Shown: positions 20,495-30,582 of the stretch, piece after piece
How positions within the stretch are numbered: position 1 is the stretch's first letter
How the letters are laid out: each line of letters begins with the position of its first letter
Assembly (NCBI GenBank): GCA_964016985.1
Contig: OZ024830.1
Coordinates: 15,147,033-15,211,032 of the forward strand
Length of the DNA stretch: 64,000 nucleotides
Source of the DNA: Anodontia alba
Lineage: Eukaryota; Mollusca; Bivalvia; Lucinida; Lucinidae
Direction of reading: 5' to 3'
Made by a program: the position numbers and the translations under genes
The notes under the pieces: generated by a model
The model's database searches: none
What the model was told of the DNA's origin: nothing
The model's input: only the letters and a program-made list of their open reading frames with translations

Positions 20495-22640
20495 AGACAT
20501 TATATTATTTTGGCTCCAGCTGATAAAGTTGCTAATAATGTTGTTGTGTGACGACTTAATTATATCCATACTCTAATACAAGAACTTGGTAGTACTAAAA
20601 CATATGATAGGATTTCTATTGACGAAAGATCATTGTTAATTCACATTCTATCGATATTGCTGCTAAGTTTGCAGTGAGTATTAAAGAAAAACAAGACAGA
20701 CTTCCTACGTTATAATGGTTACCGAAACTTCATAAACGACATTATAAAGCACATTTCATTGCTAATTCTAGTTCATGTAAGACTACTGTTTTGTCCAAAC
20801 TGCTAACTTCATATCTTACTGCTGTTAAAAAAAACCATTGGGTTAGATAATATGATACTGTTTACGAAAGGGACTGAATAAACTATTTTTGGTCAATTAA
20901 AAATTCCAATGGAATTCTCAATAAACTAAAATCTAAAAACTTTCAGGCTTCTAAATTGTCTGATTTTTCTACACTGTATACTACGTTACCTCATCATCTT
21001 ATAAAAGATAAACTTATTGATTTAATTAACAGAACTTTTATTCGGTAGAATACGCAATATTTCGCTTGAAACGAAGAATGTGTTTTTTTTTTCACTTCTG
21101 ATGTATACAATAATCACAATTTATGGTCGTGTCAAAAAGTCTGTGATGCCCTTGTTTGTCTTTTAAATAATATTTTTATTAGATTTGGAACTAAACTTTA
21201 TAGACAGACTATTGGTATTCCGATGGGAACTACTTGTGCTCCTCTTGTTGCAGATTTGTTTCTTTTTTGTTATGAGAAACATTTCATGAAGTCTCTCTCA
21301 CGTGAAAATCATGCTGACATTATTGAGGCTTTCAACTTCAAGATACCTTGACGATTTATTTAATATTGACAATAATTACTTTGACCAAATGGTAGACTGA
21401 ATATACCCTACAGAACTCCAATTAAATAGAGTAATTTCTTCCGATACCGAAGCACCTTTTTCGGATTTGAATCTATGTATATCAAATGGTACACTTTCCA
21501 CCAAAATTTATGATAAACGGGACGATTTTGATTTTGATATAGTCAATTTCCCTTTTCTGGATGGCGATGTCCCCCGGCGTACCTCATATGAGGTATACAT
21601 ATCTCAACTTATTAGATTCGCCAGAGCTTCTTCAAATCTTAGTGCATTTAACTGCCGTAATAAAGCTCTTACTGCCAAAATTCTTAGCCAGGGCTATCGT
21701 TATTTTAAACTTCGTAAGGCGTTTTTTTGAAATTTATCACAGACACAGAATCTTGGTAGAAAAATATAGCGTCAGTCTGAAAACACTTCTGCAACAAGGT
21801 ATATCGAAACCAGAATTATACGGTGACTTAGTGTACAGATTTAGAAAAAACGGAAGGAAAATCAAACTTTTTGGAGCAATTCAGAAAACTCATTAACCGT
21901 TATAAAAGAATTGGCTATAGCCTGGATATTATGCGGCAGACTTCATGCCTAGTTGCCAATCCAATCATTGTTGATGACTATGCTTCACTCTCTATTTGCA
22001 CGACGGCGGTTCGGGCCTCAGACTTAATGACGGCCTCTTCGTAAAACTTTAACCAGTGGGTTGGGGCTTGACGATATGTCTTTGGCTTGGCCCCCCGTGG
22101 TTCAACTATTGGTTTTCATTTACTCTGGAATACAGTAGAATTAGCCATGAGTACTTGTCTTTGTTTATTATAGTGATTAATTTGATTTTTATGTTTTCGC
22201 TTTTATGCATTGACTGAGTTTGGAGCCTTTATGCAAACCGAAGTTTTATGTATTTCTGTATTAAGAATAGTATCGGGACCCAGGGTGAAGTTGGCTTGCT
22301 GTAAAAGTGCTTTAAACCCCCTGTGGTTTACTCTACTGACCCTTCTAAGGCGGTGGTCCCGGTGTTAGTCTTACTGTTAGTTGTTTTGTGGTTTATTCTA
22401 TGAGGCGATTTGTTTTATGTCTTATTTTGTGTTGTTTTTTTCTTGTGTTTTTCAGTTCCTTTAGCATTGCAATTACCTCGCTTGGGGAAGAGAGAGCTCA
22501 TCTTAGTTCTTTTCGTACGTTTGTTCGATTTGTGCTTGTTTGGTTTTGTCGGTTTTCTCTTCCTCTTGGTGTCGGTGAAGGGCTGCGGTTTGTGGTTCGG
22601 CACTCCCTGGACTTTTCTCTAACTTTTTTTATTTACTTTA
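20495..22640 (+). mobile_element. Family N RT, longest copy, with 3' tail
   Basis: Starts at IILAPADK (20497) and covers most of the RT: in-frame TGA at 20549-20551, then RLNYIHTLIQELGSTKTY, LPKLHK, FSTLYTTLPHHLIKDKL, KLYRQTIGIPMGTTCAPLVA (21193-21250), RYLDDL catalytic box (21341-21358), FLDGDVPRRTSY, SQLIRFARASSNL and the ASD..MTASS end at about 22041. Then come a SECIS-like hairpin and ~550 bp of tail ending in CTCTAACTTTTTTT. Stops at 20713, 20848, 20875, 21046 and 21067 and some frameshifts show it is dead. No GIY-YIG domain follows the RT. In the Naiad clade this domain is reported to be N-terminal, so truncation would have removed it. Confidence 0.85.
22015..22086 (+). promoter_or_regulatory. 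Candidate SECIS-like hairpin, best copy
   Basis: Outer stem GCCTCAGAC/GTCTTTGGC (7 of 9 pairs), internal loop, ATGA (22027-22030) facing TTGAC (TGA 22069-22071), helix GGCCTC/GGGGCT (6 pairs including wobbles), AAAA 12 nt after ATGA (22043-22046) and apical AACC/GGTT mini-stem. This matches the core logic of an eukaryotic SECIS (ATGA..AA..GA). The RT stop codon TAA (22042-22044) lies inside it, whereas known SECIS elements normally lie fully in the 3' untranslated region. No folding program was run. Confidence 0.45.
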
Positions 22641-23130
22641 AACCTAAATAATTATAATAATAATAATAATAATTAATAAGGTATTTGCGTGATATGGAAT
22701 ATATTTCTCTCCCCGGTTAAAGCACCAGCTCGAGTCATTTTCGTTGCATGAATTAGGAATAATCACCAGAAGCATTTCTCATACTCTCTAATCAATGAGG
22801 CGACGAGCATTGCGTTTCTGTTTTCTGTACACAAAATTATCGCATTGCTCACTACTTGCATTGCCACAATCTCTCCGATTTTGTTCGAGGACAATTAGGT
22901 CACAGCAAAAGCACCGAGATTTTTTTCTGATGATTTGTTGTCCAATTTGCTCATGAAAAGACGAGAGTCCCTGTCATTGCTCCAGAAAGCAAAAAAATAA
23001 TCCATATTAAGAAAACATGTTCCAAACCTTTACCTGTTTGATACCATGTGCACTGTAACGTCAGTTGACTTTATAAGCTGTGTTTGAAGAGCCGTTTTTT
23101 AGTTTTTTAAAACCCCGGTAGGTAATGTTT
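22641..23130. other. (ATA)n tract then unique sequence
   Basis: A short ATA/ATT repeat (22649-22675) follows the element's T-rich end. The rest shows nothing recognisable. Confidence 0.4.
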
Positions 23131-23420
23131 ACTGCTGATGAATCGAAGGCAGTGGTTATTGTGTTAGTTGCTCTTTGTGTTACCTTGTAGCTGCTCGCTG
23201 CCGGGCTTCTTCTCTCCATTTTTGTCCTGTTCACTGCCTAATTGTTATGTTCAGTGGATCTTATCTAGGATTGTGGTCGCCTTGCTAAGAGGGAGCTGGT
23301 TGCTTTTCTTTTCATTCCTTTGGTTTGTGGCTTGTGTCATGGTTTGCTTTGTCTTCTTCCTACTATCATTCGTAGGCTATGATCTGTGATTTTGGCTATT
23401 TTTGTAGGTCTTCTATACTT
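23130..23420 (+). mobile_element. Possible diverged family N-type 3' tail
   Basis: TTTACTGCTGATGAATCGAA, GGCAGTGGTTATTGTGTTAG and GTTGCTCTTTGTG follow the order of the TACTGACCGTTC..GGCGGTGG..GTTAGTC..CTTTGTTGC tail phrases. Weak and diverged. Confidence 0.35.
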
Positions 23421-23424
23421 TGTT

Positions 23425-23510
23425 TGCTCGGTAGCACAGTTGGTAAAGACGAGGAATGTTGCAGTGCTAGGCATCCTATTGGTCAGATCTCGCAGGGGGT
23501 GGAATCCAGT
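23425..23510 (+). repeat. tRNA-like (A-box) short repeat, copy 1
   Basis: GTAGCACAGTTGGTAAAGAC fits a tRNA A box (TRGCNNAGYNGG) and is followed by GTTGCAGTGCTAGG. There is no good B box, so it is a decayed tRNA-derived SINE rather than a tRNA gene. Confidence 0.55.
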
Positions 23511-23624
23511 TCTGACAAACGTTTTGTAAAAATCCGTCTAAGGATGAGCTCTTTAAGAAATGAAGGTATGTTTTAACTAACAAGATACAAGGAAGTAAGA
23601 ACATCATCGAAGTCTCTCTCACGT

Positions 23625-24060
23625 GAATCGAACAAACGTACAAAAAGCGCTAAGATTAGCTCTCTTTTCTCCACGCGAGGTAATCGCAATGCTAAAAGGA
23701 CTGAAAAACACAAGAACAAAATAACACCAGGCAATGCTTAAAAAGTATCGCCTCGTAGAATAAACCACAAAACAACAAAGATTAAGACTTACATCGGGAC
23801 CATCGTCTTAGAATGGTCGGTAGAATAACTACCAGGGGGTTTAAAGCACTTTTACGACCGGCCAACTTCACCCTGGGTCCCGATGGTACACTTATTATAA
23901 AAATACATAACAAAATCGGTGCGCATAAAGGCTCCCGACTCGTCAATGCATCAAAGCGAAAATATAAAAATTAAATTAATCATTATGATAAACAAAGACG
24001 AGTACTCATGGCTAATTCTACTGAGTGCCAGAGTAAATAAAAACCAATAGTTGAACAAAG
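23625..24060 (-). mobile_element. Family N 3' tail only
   Basis: Inverted tail: the complement of TTAGCCATGAGTACTCGTCT at about 24013-23994, through GGGACCCAGGGTGAAGTTGG near 23880, to the CGTACGTTTGTTCGAT-like phrase near 23630. No coding sequence remains. Confidence 0.85.
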
Positions 24061-24109
24061 TCAGCTGCCTTTATCAGCGCATTTGGGTCAATATTTATTT
24101 AAACTGTAT

Positions 24110-24230
24110 AACTGTAGCGCAGTTGGTACAGACGACAAACGTTGCAGTCTTAGGTCAGGTCGCTGCATTGGTTAGCTACCAAGGCATGAGGCTTTGAGCC
24201 GCAGCCAGACAATTGAGAACTGTTTGTGCT
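24110..24230 (+). repeat. tRNA-like (A-box) short repeat, copy 2
   Basis: TGTAGCGCAGTTGGTACAGA, CAAACGTTGCAGTCTTAGGT, then GAGGCTTTGAGCCGC. Best A box of the three. Confidence 0.6.
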
Positions 24231-24419
24231 AAAGAGTATTTCTCCACTATGGTCTGAAAAGCTAAGAGTTGTCATAGTTAGAGAGAACAAAATCATCAAT
24301 ATAACGTAAATAATTCATTCTCCAAATAATGTTACTACACTGCAAACATTAGGTTATCAAATACAAAATATACTACGATGATAGTTTTATAGTTAGTTCA
24401 TGGTCTGTTTTGTATTGTC

Positions 24420-24500
24420 TCTGTAACGCAACTGGTAAAGGAGATGAACGTTGCTGTAGTAGGTTACTTCGCCAAATTGGTCTAAGCTCCTCCGCCAAAT
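24420..24500 (+). repeat. tRNA-like (A-box) short repeat, copy 3
   Basis: CTGTAACGCAACTGGTAAAG then GAACGTTGCTGTAGTAGGTT aligns with copies 1 and 2. It is followed directly by the GATCAG-type repeat. Confidence 0.5.
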
Positions 24501-24505
24501 CGGCA

Positions 24506-24650
24506 TTTGCGCAGTCTGATCAGAATCTTCGCTGGACGCATTTTGGATAGCCCAAGATGGAAAACTTTCTTCGTGAGGATAAAAAAGATCTTGATCAAAC
24601 TGTGCGATTTTCCAAGCTGATTCGTTGGACGCACATGTCAGAAGGTACTT
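24506..24650. repeat. Bivalve-type GATCAG/TGCGC dispersed repeat
   Basis: TGCGCAGTCTGATCAGAATC, TTCGCTGGACGCATTTTGGA and a right side with GATTCGTTGGACGCACATGT. Related to 5948, 26925 and 48205. Confidence 0.7.
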
Positions 24651-24659
24651 TTTCTAACA

Positions 24660-26915
24660 TTGTGGCACATTTATTTTATCAGTGCATAATCTAAATTGAA
24701 AACCTTCAACTGGCTTTTTTATTCATCTTTTTTTCAAATGGATGCACAATTTAGATTGAACCTTTTGAACGCATTTTTTTTGTAAATGAATGGCTCCCGT
24801 GAGAGAAAGATAGATAAATAAAAACCGAACTTAATACAGAAGCAGCAGACACATGTAACAGTCAAACTAATTTAAAATACTTCCAGTGCGTCTTCAAGAG
24901 AAGTCAATTACGTTTATAACGTTGTCGATCTGTGGGAAAGTTTGCTAGATATGATGTCTAGCGCACTCTAGTCAAGAAGTGATATGAAGAGACATCCCTT
25001 TTCTGAAATTATATATTCATGCGCCAGTCTGCAATTTACCATCAAATGGAAATGTTAAGAAACTCTGCTGCACAAGGCATGTGAATATTATGGTCTATGA
25101 GCAGCGGCTGTCGATAGAACAAAACAAAATAAAATATAAGCATCAACTTGGTTTAAATAATATTTGTCATTAGCATATTTGGTGAAGATATGCATTGTAA
25201 AACTCTCCAGGCTGAAACATTAAAACAAGGAAGCTAATCTTGACCTTTAACACTCACAGCAAACTCGGTGGCTGAATGGTAGGTATGATTATTAACCACA
25301 GACCTCTTTTCAATCAAGGGTAGTAGTTCATAGGCCTTTGTACCACCGTTCTTGCTTAAGAACATTAAGAACATTAAAATAGTGGAACCGTCAAACAATG
25401 ACGACATTGTTTGCTGCCTTGTCTGCCGGAGCCAAACATACTTCCTGTAAAATTCTTGAATACCTACTTTAAGGTGACGTAAGGACGTCTTTTGTTTAGG
25501 AGATAATAAATTAGTATTTTGGCAGTAGAAAGCAATGCGTTTATTATTTAACTGTTTACCTGATATAGCTTCTTACTTCTCCCGAAAACATTACATACAA
25601 ATCTTTGGAGGTCTTATAACCTAAGGTGTCTGATTCCCTTGCATTTCAGAAATGAATGAGCCAGGTTAGGTCAGTTTTGGAATTTAACCATGTAGAGGAG
25701 TTGATAGATTGTGAAGTCCTCTGTTTGCAGCAATAGACTGGATCAACGGATCCTCAGAAAGGCAAATTATTTTGGTTGCTCAACAACCAAGCAATCTGCA
25801 GAATCTCAATAACAGACGTAAGCAATGCAAACCAAGTAAATATAGTTTCTTAGGGGATTTAAGAAGGCCACCACAAAGGCAGATCGCGTGATTATCCCCG
25901 TAATTTGCACACATATATAACTGAAGCAGACAACCCTTAAAAAAGTGTCAAAAGGACCTAATTCCAACTATTTTAACACAAAAACAAAACAAAACAGGTT
26001 GCTGAACAATTGATATTTTGCAGTAATTCCGATTAAGTTGTGATTGTGGCTTTGAATAATGCGCATATAATTTATACGTATAATATATATTATTTTACCA
26101 CAAAAACATATTACAAAGCATTTATTTGAAACATACATATTTTATAGTATACAATTTGCATTACTTGACTTTGATTAGATTGACAACAAACAGCATTGAC
26201 CATTTACTTGATTTATGTTTTTATATGCTATAACCTAAAATGCTGATGATGGGATGGCTAATGGGTTAGGCTACTGATTATAGCCCAAGCACTGCCTTCT
26301 ACAAAAGCAAAAGCTGAACTGACCCATTTGAGGCAGCTGTAAATTACATGTACCTCTAATTTCCAGTATCTGACCTTTCTTCAAGACACATTAAATGAAT
26401 AGTAGTAAATGATACCAGCTGAATGCCATTTCACAGTTCTACCCCAGAAATAAATCAGTAACTGCATAAAGGCGGATAAAGGTCTTAAGTCTTGATACTT
26501 AAACATATACATGTAATGTGTATAAATTAAAATTATCTAAATTGCCATTTTACTAAGAAAGATTACTAAACTGTCTCAGTCTGCAAAATGGATTATCTTA
26601 CTTGAGTTGTATTGATACTGCTTTACTTACTTTCTTCAATGGCATGTTTTTGCTGTAATCCTCTGCTTAGTGTCTGCGGCTGTCCTGCTATTTTGAAACG
26701 TGGTTGAAGTGTGGTCGATGGAGTATGCTTGCTACTTGCTGACATCAGGTATTCAGGGCTTTTCTTTCAAATATATGTGTTTTAATTCATGTCCTTTTAC
26801 GTTCAAATGCACGATACGGTCGCTGAACCATTTTATGGCAATGTGTGCTCTGATACACCATTGAATGACCGGCGCCTAATAAAGGAAGAAGACTGTTTTA
26901 GCAATGTGAGAAAAC
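24660..26915. other. Long stretch without recognisable features
   Basis: No frame over about 60 codons and no recognised repeat in 2.2 kb. Base composition is ordinary for the window. This is the largest apparently unique block together with 51.0-52.8 kb. Confidence 0.5.
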
Positions 26916-26924
26916 ATACCTTTT

Positions 26925-27115
26925 GACACGTGCGCCCAACGAATATTCAAATCAGCCAGCGCATCCGCACTTTGTGATCAGAGTGTTTGTTTCAACATAA
27001 AGAAACTGTGCATCTTTAGGTATCCAAAATGCGCCCCGTGAAGATTCTGATCAGACAGTGTGAATGCGTAGGCTGATCCGAATCCTCGCAGGCCGCATAT
27101 ATCCGAAGGTAGGTT
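26925..27115. repeat. Bivalve-type GATCAG/TGCGC dispersed repeat
   Basis: GTGCGCCCAACGAATATTCA, ATCAGCCAGCGCATCCGCAC, GATTCTGATCAGACAGTG, GGCTGATCCGAATCCTCGCA. Both inverted halves are present. Confidence 0.7.
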
Positions 27116-27430
27116 CTCTAATGTTCAGGCTCATCTATTTCTACGAATTTTATACAATTCAAGTAAGTGGTCCTGTCATTACAACTGTCTGCACGTTTAC
27201 TTTTAGCTAATTGTAAATGGACTTGCAATATTATCTATGTCTACTTGCAACATTTAGTTGTCATTATTTCATTCTCTGTTGTCTGTGATTGATCTGTAAG
27301 AAACTATATCAGAATTAGAATATTCGAGCAAGTAGTCTGTATAAACATATAAGTGAAGATACCCAGGAATTGCCACAATCGAAGCACAAACCTTCCGCGG
27401 AACCAAACGAAGGAGAAAGGACGAACAAAT
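27116..27430. other. Short repeat scrap in otherwise unique sequence
   Basis: 27350-27420 (GTGAAGATACCCAGGAATTG, CCACAAT, ACAAACCTTCC) recurs at 34000-34045. Confidence 0.5.
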
Positions 27431-27707
27431 AATTACGAAAACAAGCCTATTCAAATATACTGAAAATTTTACCACCCAATATGAAAAATTTCAGATAAAA
27501 AATCTGATATTTTTCTTATTTCTGCTCAAAACATAGATTGTTGGTACTCATTTGAACCGCTCCGACGAGGCAGTTCTAACGAGTACCAACAATCTATGTT
27601 TTTTAGTAGAAATATGAAAAATAATGTATACCCCTGTAAACCCCACATTTAATATATAAAAGTGGGGATTAAGGGGGTCAAAATTATATAGGCATGTTTT
27701 CGTGATG
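27431..27707 (+). mobile_element. Palindrome-core element, full-length copy
   Basis: ATTACGAAAACAAGCCTATT start and GGCATGTTTTCGTGATG end. Central arms are AGATTGTTGGTACTCATTTG and GAGTACCAACAATCTATG around CGACGAGGCAG. The right third has the CCCCTGTAAACCCCACATTT phrase shared with other copies. Confidence 0.85.
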
Positions 27708-27710
27708 AAA

Positions 27711-27857
27711 GCCTCACCGAGGCGGTTCTATCTAGTACCCACAATCTATGTTTTGAGCAGAAATATGAAAACAAAATATCGGGATTTTTATCTGAATGTT
27801 TTTCCTTTTTTGGTTGTAAAATTTTCAAGATATTTGAATATGCGTGTTTTCGTAATG
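27711..27857 (-). mobile_element. Palindrome-core element, inverted half copy
   Basis: Begins at the core (GCCTCACCGAGGCGGTTC) and runs out to GCGTGTTTTCGTAATG, in reverse orientation to its neighbour and 3 bp from it. Confidence 0.8.
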
Positions 27858-27986
27858 AGAACCGGGTTTGAACGGTAAGCAGTAAAACTACTTTATTGTT
27901 TTGCCCATCATTTTTCTGAACAACCCCAACCTATTATTAACGTTTTGTCGTTATTTGTGATATTCCAATAATCTTTAATCGTCAGT

Positions 27987-28232
27987 GCCCAGTTGTATAA
28001 AGCGTCGTTAGCTTAACGAGCTCGTTAAGGGTCATTTCGTTAAGTGTTTTAGCAGATTCAATATACAATATTCTGATAAATTTTTTTTGCTGAAAAAATG
28101 TGAGCAGCTTTTGCACTGCAACTGCGACTCACGTTTTTTCAGCAAAAACTTTCAGCATATTTGCGTATCACTCGATGTAAATTTTAACGAATCGTTAACT
28201 AACGACATCGTTAGCTTTGAACAACTGGGCCC
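27987..28232. mobile_element. Foldback element, GGGCCCAGTTGTTCAAAGC family, copy 1
   Basis: Left arm GCCCAGTTGTATAAAGCGTC then GTTAGCTTAACGAGC; right arm TAACGACATCGTTAGC then TTTGAACAACTGGGCC. An inner hairpin pairs GCTGAAAAAATGTGAG with CTCACGTTTTTTCAGC. About 245 bp with no coding capacity. Second copy at 47986-48210. Confidence 0.8.
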
Positions 28233-28599
28233 AGATCTTAACATTAACAATTCTGTGTAGTGTGTACCCTCTTTTTCGGATAGCATGCAGTGAGAACAGG
28301 GATATGTATGGTAGGGTCAAAATTATCAGGCGGTTTTCAATTGTGAAATGTGTTTTATAATTTTCAGTAGTTTTCCTACTGACCACTCCACAGCGGTTCC
28401 TCTGTTTCACTTGCGTTTTTGTTTTTGTCCTTATTTCTTATTTGTTGCTCATTTCGCCATTTATGTGCCTTGTGAAGCTATGTCGTGATTGTGGCATTTC
28501 CTGGGTATTGTCAGATATATATTTGTGTTCTTGTGTTGATGGCTTGAGCTGATCAAAAGATAAGTGGTATGGTTTGATCGATAAAAACTAGTGTAAGCG
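28233..28599 (+). mobile_element. Possible diverged RT-family 3' tail
   Basis: TAGTTTTCCTACTGACCACT, CAGCGGTTCCTCTGTT and TCGTGATTGTGGCATTTCCT keep the order of the family N tail phrases. A second similar stretch follows the microsatellite at 28665-28815. Confidence 0.4.
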
Positions 28600-28613
28600 C
28601 CCCCCCCCCCCCA

Positions 28614-28659
<46 letters not shown>
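28600..28659 (+). repeat. C-run plus (CA)n microsatellite
   Basis: 13 C followed by about 22 CA units. Confidence 0.97.
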
Positions 28660-28660
<1 letters not shown>

Positions 28661-28664
28661 CCGC

Positions 28665-28815
28665 TATTCACTGATAGGTGTTTCTGCTTGCCGTTGCAAG
28701 GCGGACCCTCTGTTGCATTTTTTTTATATTGCATGTCCGTTATTTCAGCTCTGCCTTTCTTGTTATTGTTTCTCATATCTAGTTATGTCGCTGCTCTGTT
28801 TCGTGATTGTGTGAA
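28665..28815 (+). mobile_element. Possible diverged RT-family 3' tail
   Basis: GCCGTTGCAAGGCGGACCC, TCTGTTGCATTTTTT and TGTTTCGTGATTGTGTGAAG keep the tail order. Weak. Confidence 0.35.
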
Positions 28816-29714
28816 GATACAAGATACAAGAATATTGTACAACATTATTTAACATTAGCCTGAAGGCTATTATACCGACATAACAAAGTCCTCGAACTAT
28901 ACATATAATATAAGAAACAAAGATCACAGCATGCAATAGAATATATCACAGTTACAGTACTTAAATTCAGACTGAGGACTCTATATAAGCACAAGTACCT
29001 TTTAGTCAGGAAAAGGCACAAGAGCAAAATAAGTTCCTAAATTAAGTATAAGCCATCTCCTGCTGGCTAGCTGAAACAGGAATACTAAATTGGGTTGGGG
29101 AAACAAAGTCCCCTTGCACGCAAGTGCAAGGACACTTGGAGCGAAAAACGAAAGCCAGCTAGCCAAATTGGAGGTGACAGAATGTACATGCAAACAGTGT
29201 GGCGGAATCCCACCTGCTGTGCAGTCCATTGAAACTAATTATTTGCATGCAAACATACAACATTAAAACTGATCATTAAGAAGCACAAATAAATCAAAAC
29301 TGAAATATTTTTTTTTTTTTTTTTTTTTTGTCCCGGTAACTTCAATTATATCAGTTAAAATCCTATATCCGATTTGATTCGTAATTCCAGCAACCTTTTT
29401 ACAGCAGAAATCTATCTTAATGGGCTAATTAACAACATTCTTTGTCATTTCCCATACTATATGGTAAAACACCACGGCTAGCAAAGAGGAGTATCAATTT
29501 AAATATATTTTCTATTTCTCCACAAAAACAAATGTTGTGGGTACTCATTAAAACTAATTGTACTGGTGCAAATAAAGTTAACATTGAATAAAAACACGTG
29601 CCGACAACCAGCAGACGGGATAAAGGTTACAGTCAGTTCTTTAGAGGGCCGGGATATCCCGACTTACATTAGACGAAACAAAAGAAGCTATCCACATTTC
29701 GTATTATACATTTA
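28816..29714. other. Mostly unique sequence
   Basis: Holds a 22-bp poly-T (29308-29329) and a scrap of the palindrome family at 29528-29562 (GTTGTGGGTACTCATTAAAA). No gene. Confidence 0.45.
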
Positions 29715-29980
29715 AAAGTTAAGAGAAAAGTCTAGGGAGTACCACAATCACAAGCCGCAGCCATTCATAGACACCAAGAGGAAGAGGAAACAGACAAAAG
29801 CAAACAAGCGCAAATCGAACAAACATACGAAAAGCACTAAGATTAGCTCTAATCGCAATGCTAAAAAGACTAAAAAATACAAGAACAAAAGAACACAAGA
29901 CAAGACATAAAACAAATCGCCTCGTAGAATAAACCACAAAGCAACAAATAGTAAGACTAACACTGGGACCCTCGTTACGA
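29715..29980 (-). mobile_element. Family N 3' terminal fragment
   Basis: Inverted. It contains the tail from GGGTCCCAGTGTTAGTCTTA near 29970 down to GACTTTTCTCTTAACTTTTA near 29715. A short internal deletion removes the ACCTCGCTTGGGGAAG phrase. No coding sequence. Confidence 0.85.
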
Positions 29981-29989
29981 CGACAACAT

Positions 29990-30582
29990 TTTACCCAAAG
30001 ACATAGGCACTAAAGCGAATTTTTTTTTGTAAAGAATCCTTAATGTGCAGAATGATATTTATGTAAGGAATCGTTTTAACCTTATTGCCTGGTAGAAATT
30101 ATGTTTTGATTATTTGCTAGAATTGCTTAGATTCTAAGAAATATCGAAACATATATTTCTTGCAGTATCTAACAGAGTGTTCTTGCATAATTTCTGATTA
30201 ACTTTCACCTCTTTGAGCGAAAGTAGTGTCGTGTTATCCATATTATCATTGTAGCGATTGTAGCGTGTGTCGGCATGACTATACATGATGTAGTCAACTT
30301 TAAAGTTCGGCACTACGTGTTTGTTTAACGGATGGAAAGAGGGCAATACACTTTCCGGGGAGACAAATTTGTCAAATTTGTCTGAAAAGGCTACTGTAAA
30401 TGTTTGGAATGTGCCCTCACATGCAGAACATTCCATTTTTTAAGAGTTGACCCTTTTCAGAAGGGACTTGATCTACCGGAAAACAAACAAAAAGTTACAA
30501 AAGTTGTCGACCTTGTAAAATACGACAAATCAACTAAATGTATGCAGTCCTCTTAAGCAACCGCTAATTCCAAATAACATTA
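29990..30582. other. No recognisable gene
   Basis: A 100-codon antisense frame at 30134-30436 has no motif. Nothing else supported. Confidence 0.4.

Noticed and set aside
20870..20880. TGA at 20875 as a selenocysteine codon
   Set aside because: The 49.6 kb copy has GGC (Gly, ERSGK), which does not fit a Cys/Sec site.
21390..21400. TGA at 21396 as another selenocysteine codon
   Set aside because: The 12.35 kb copy has CGG (Arg) here, so CGA to TGA decay is the simpler reading.
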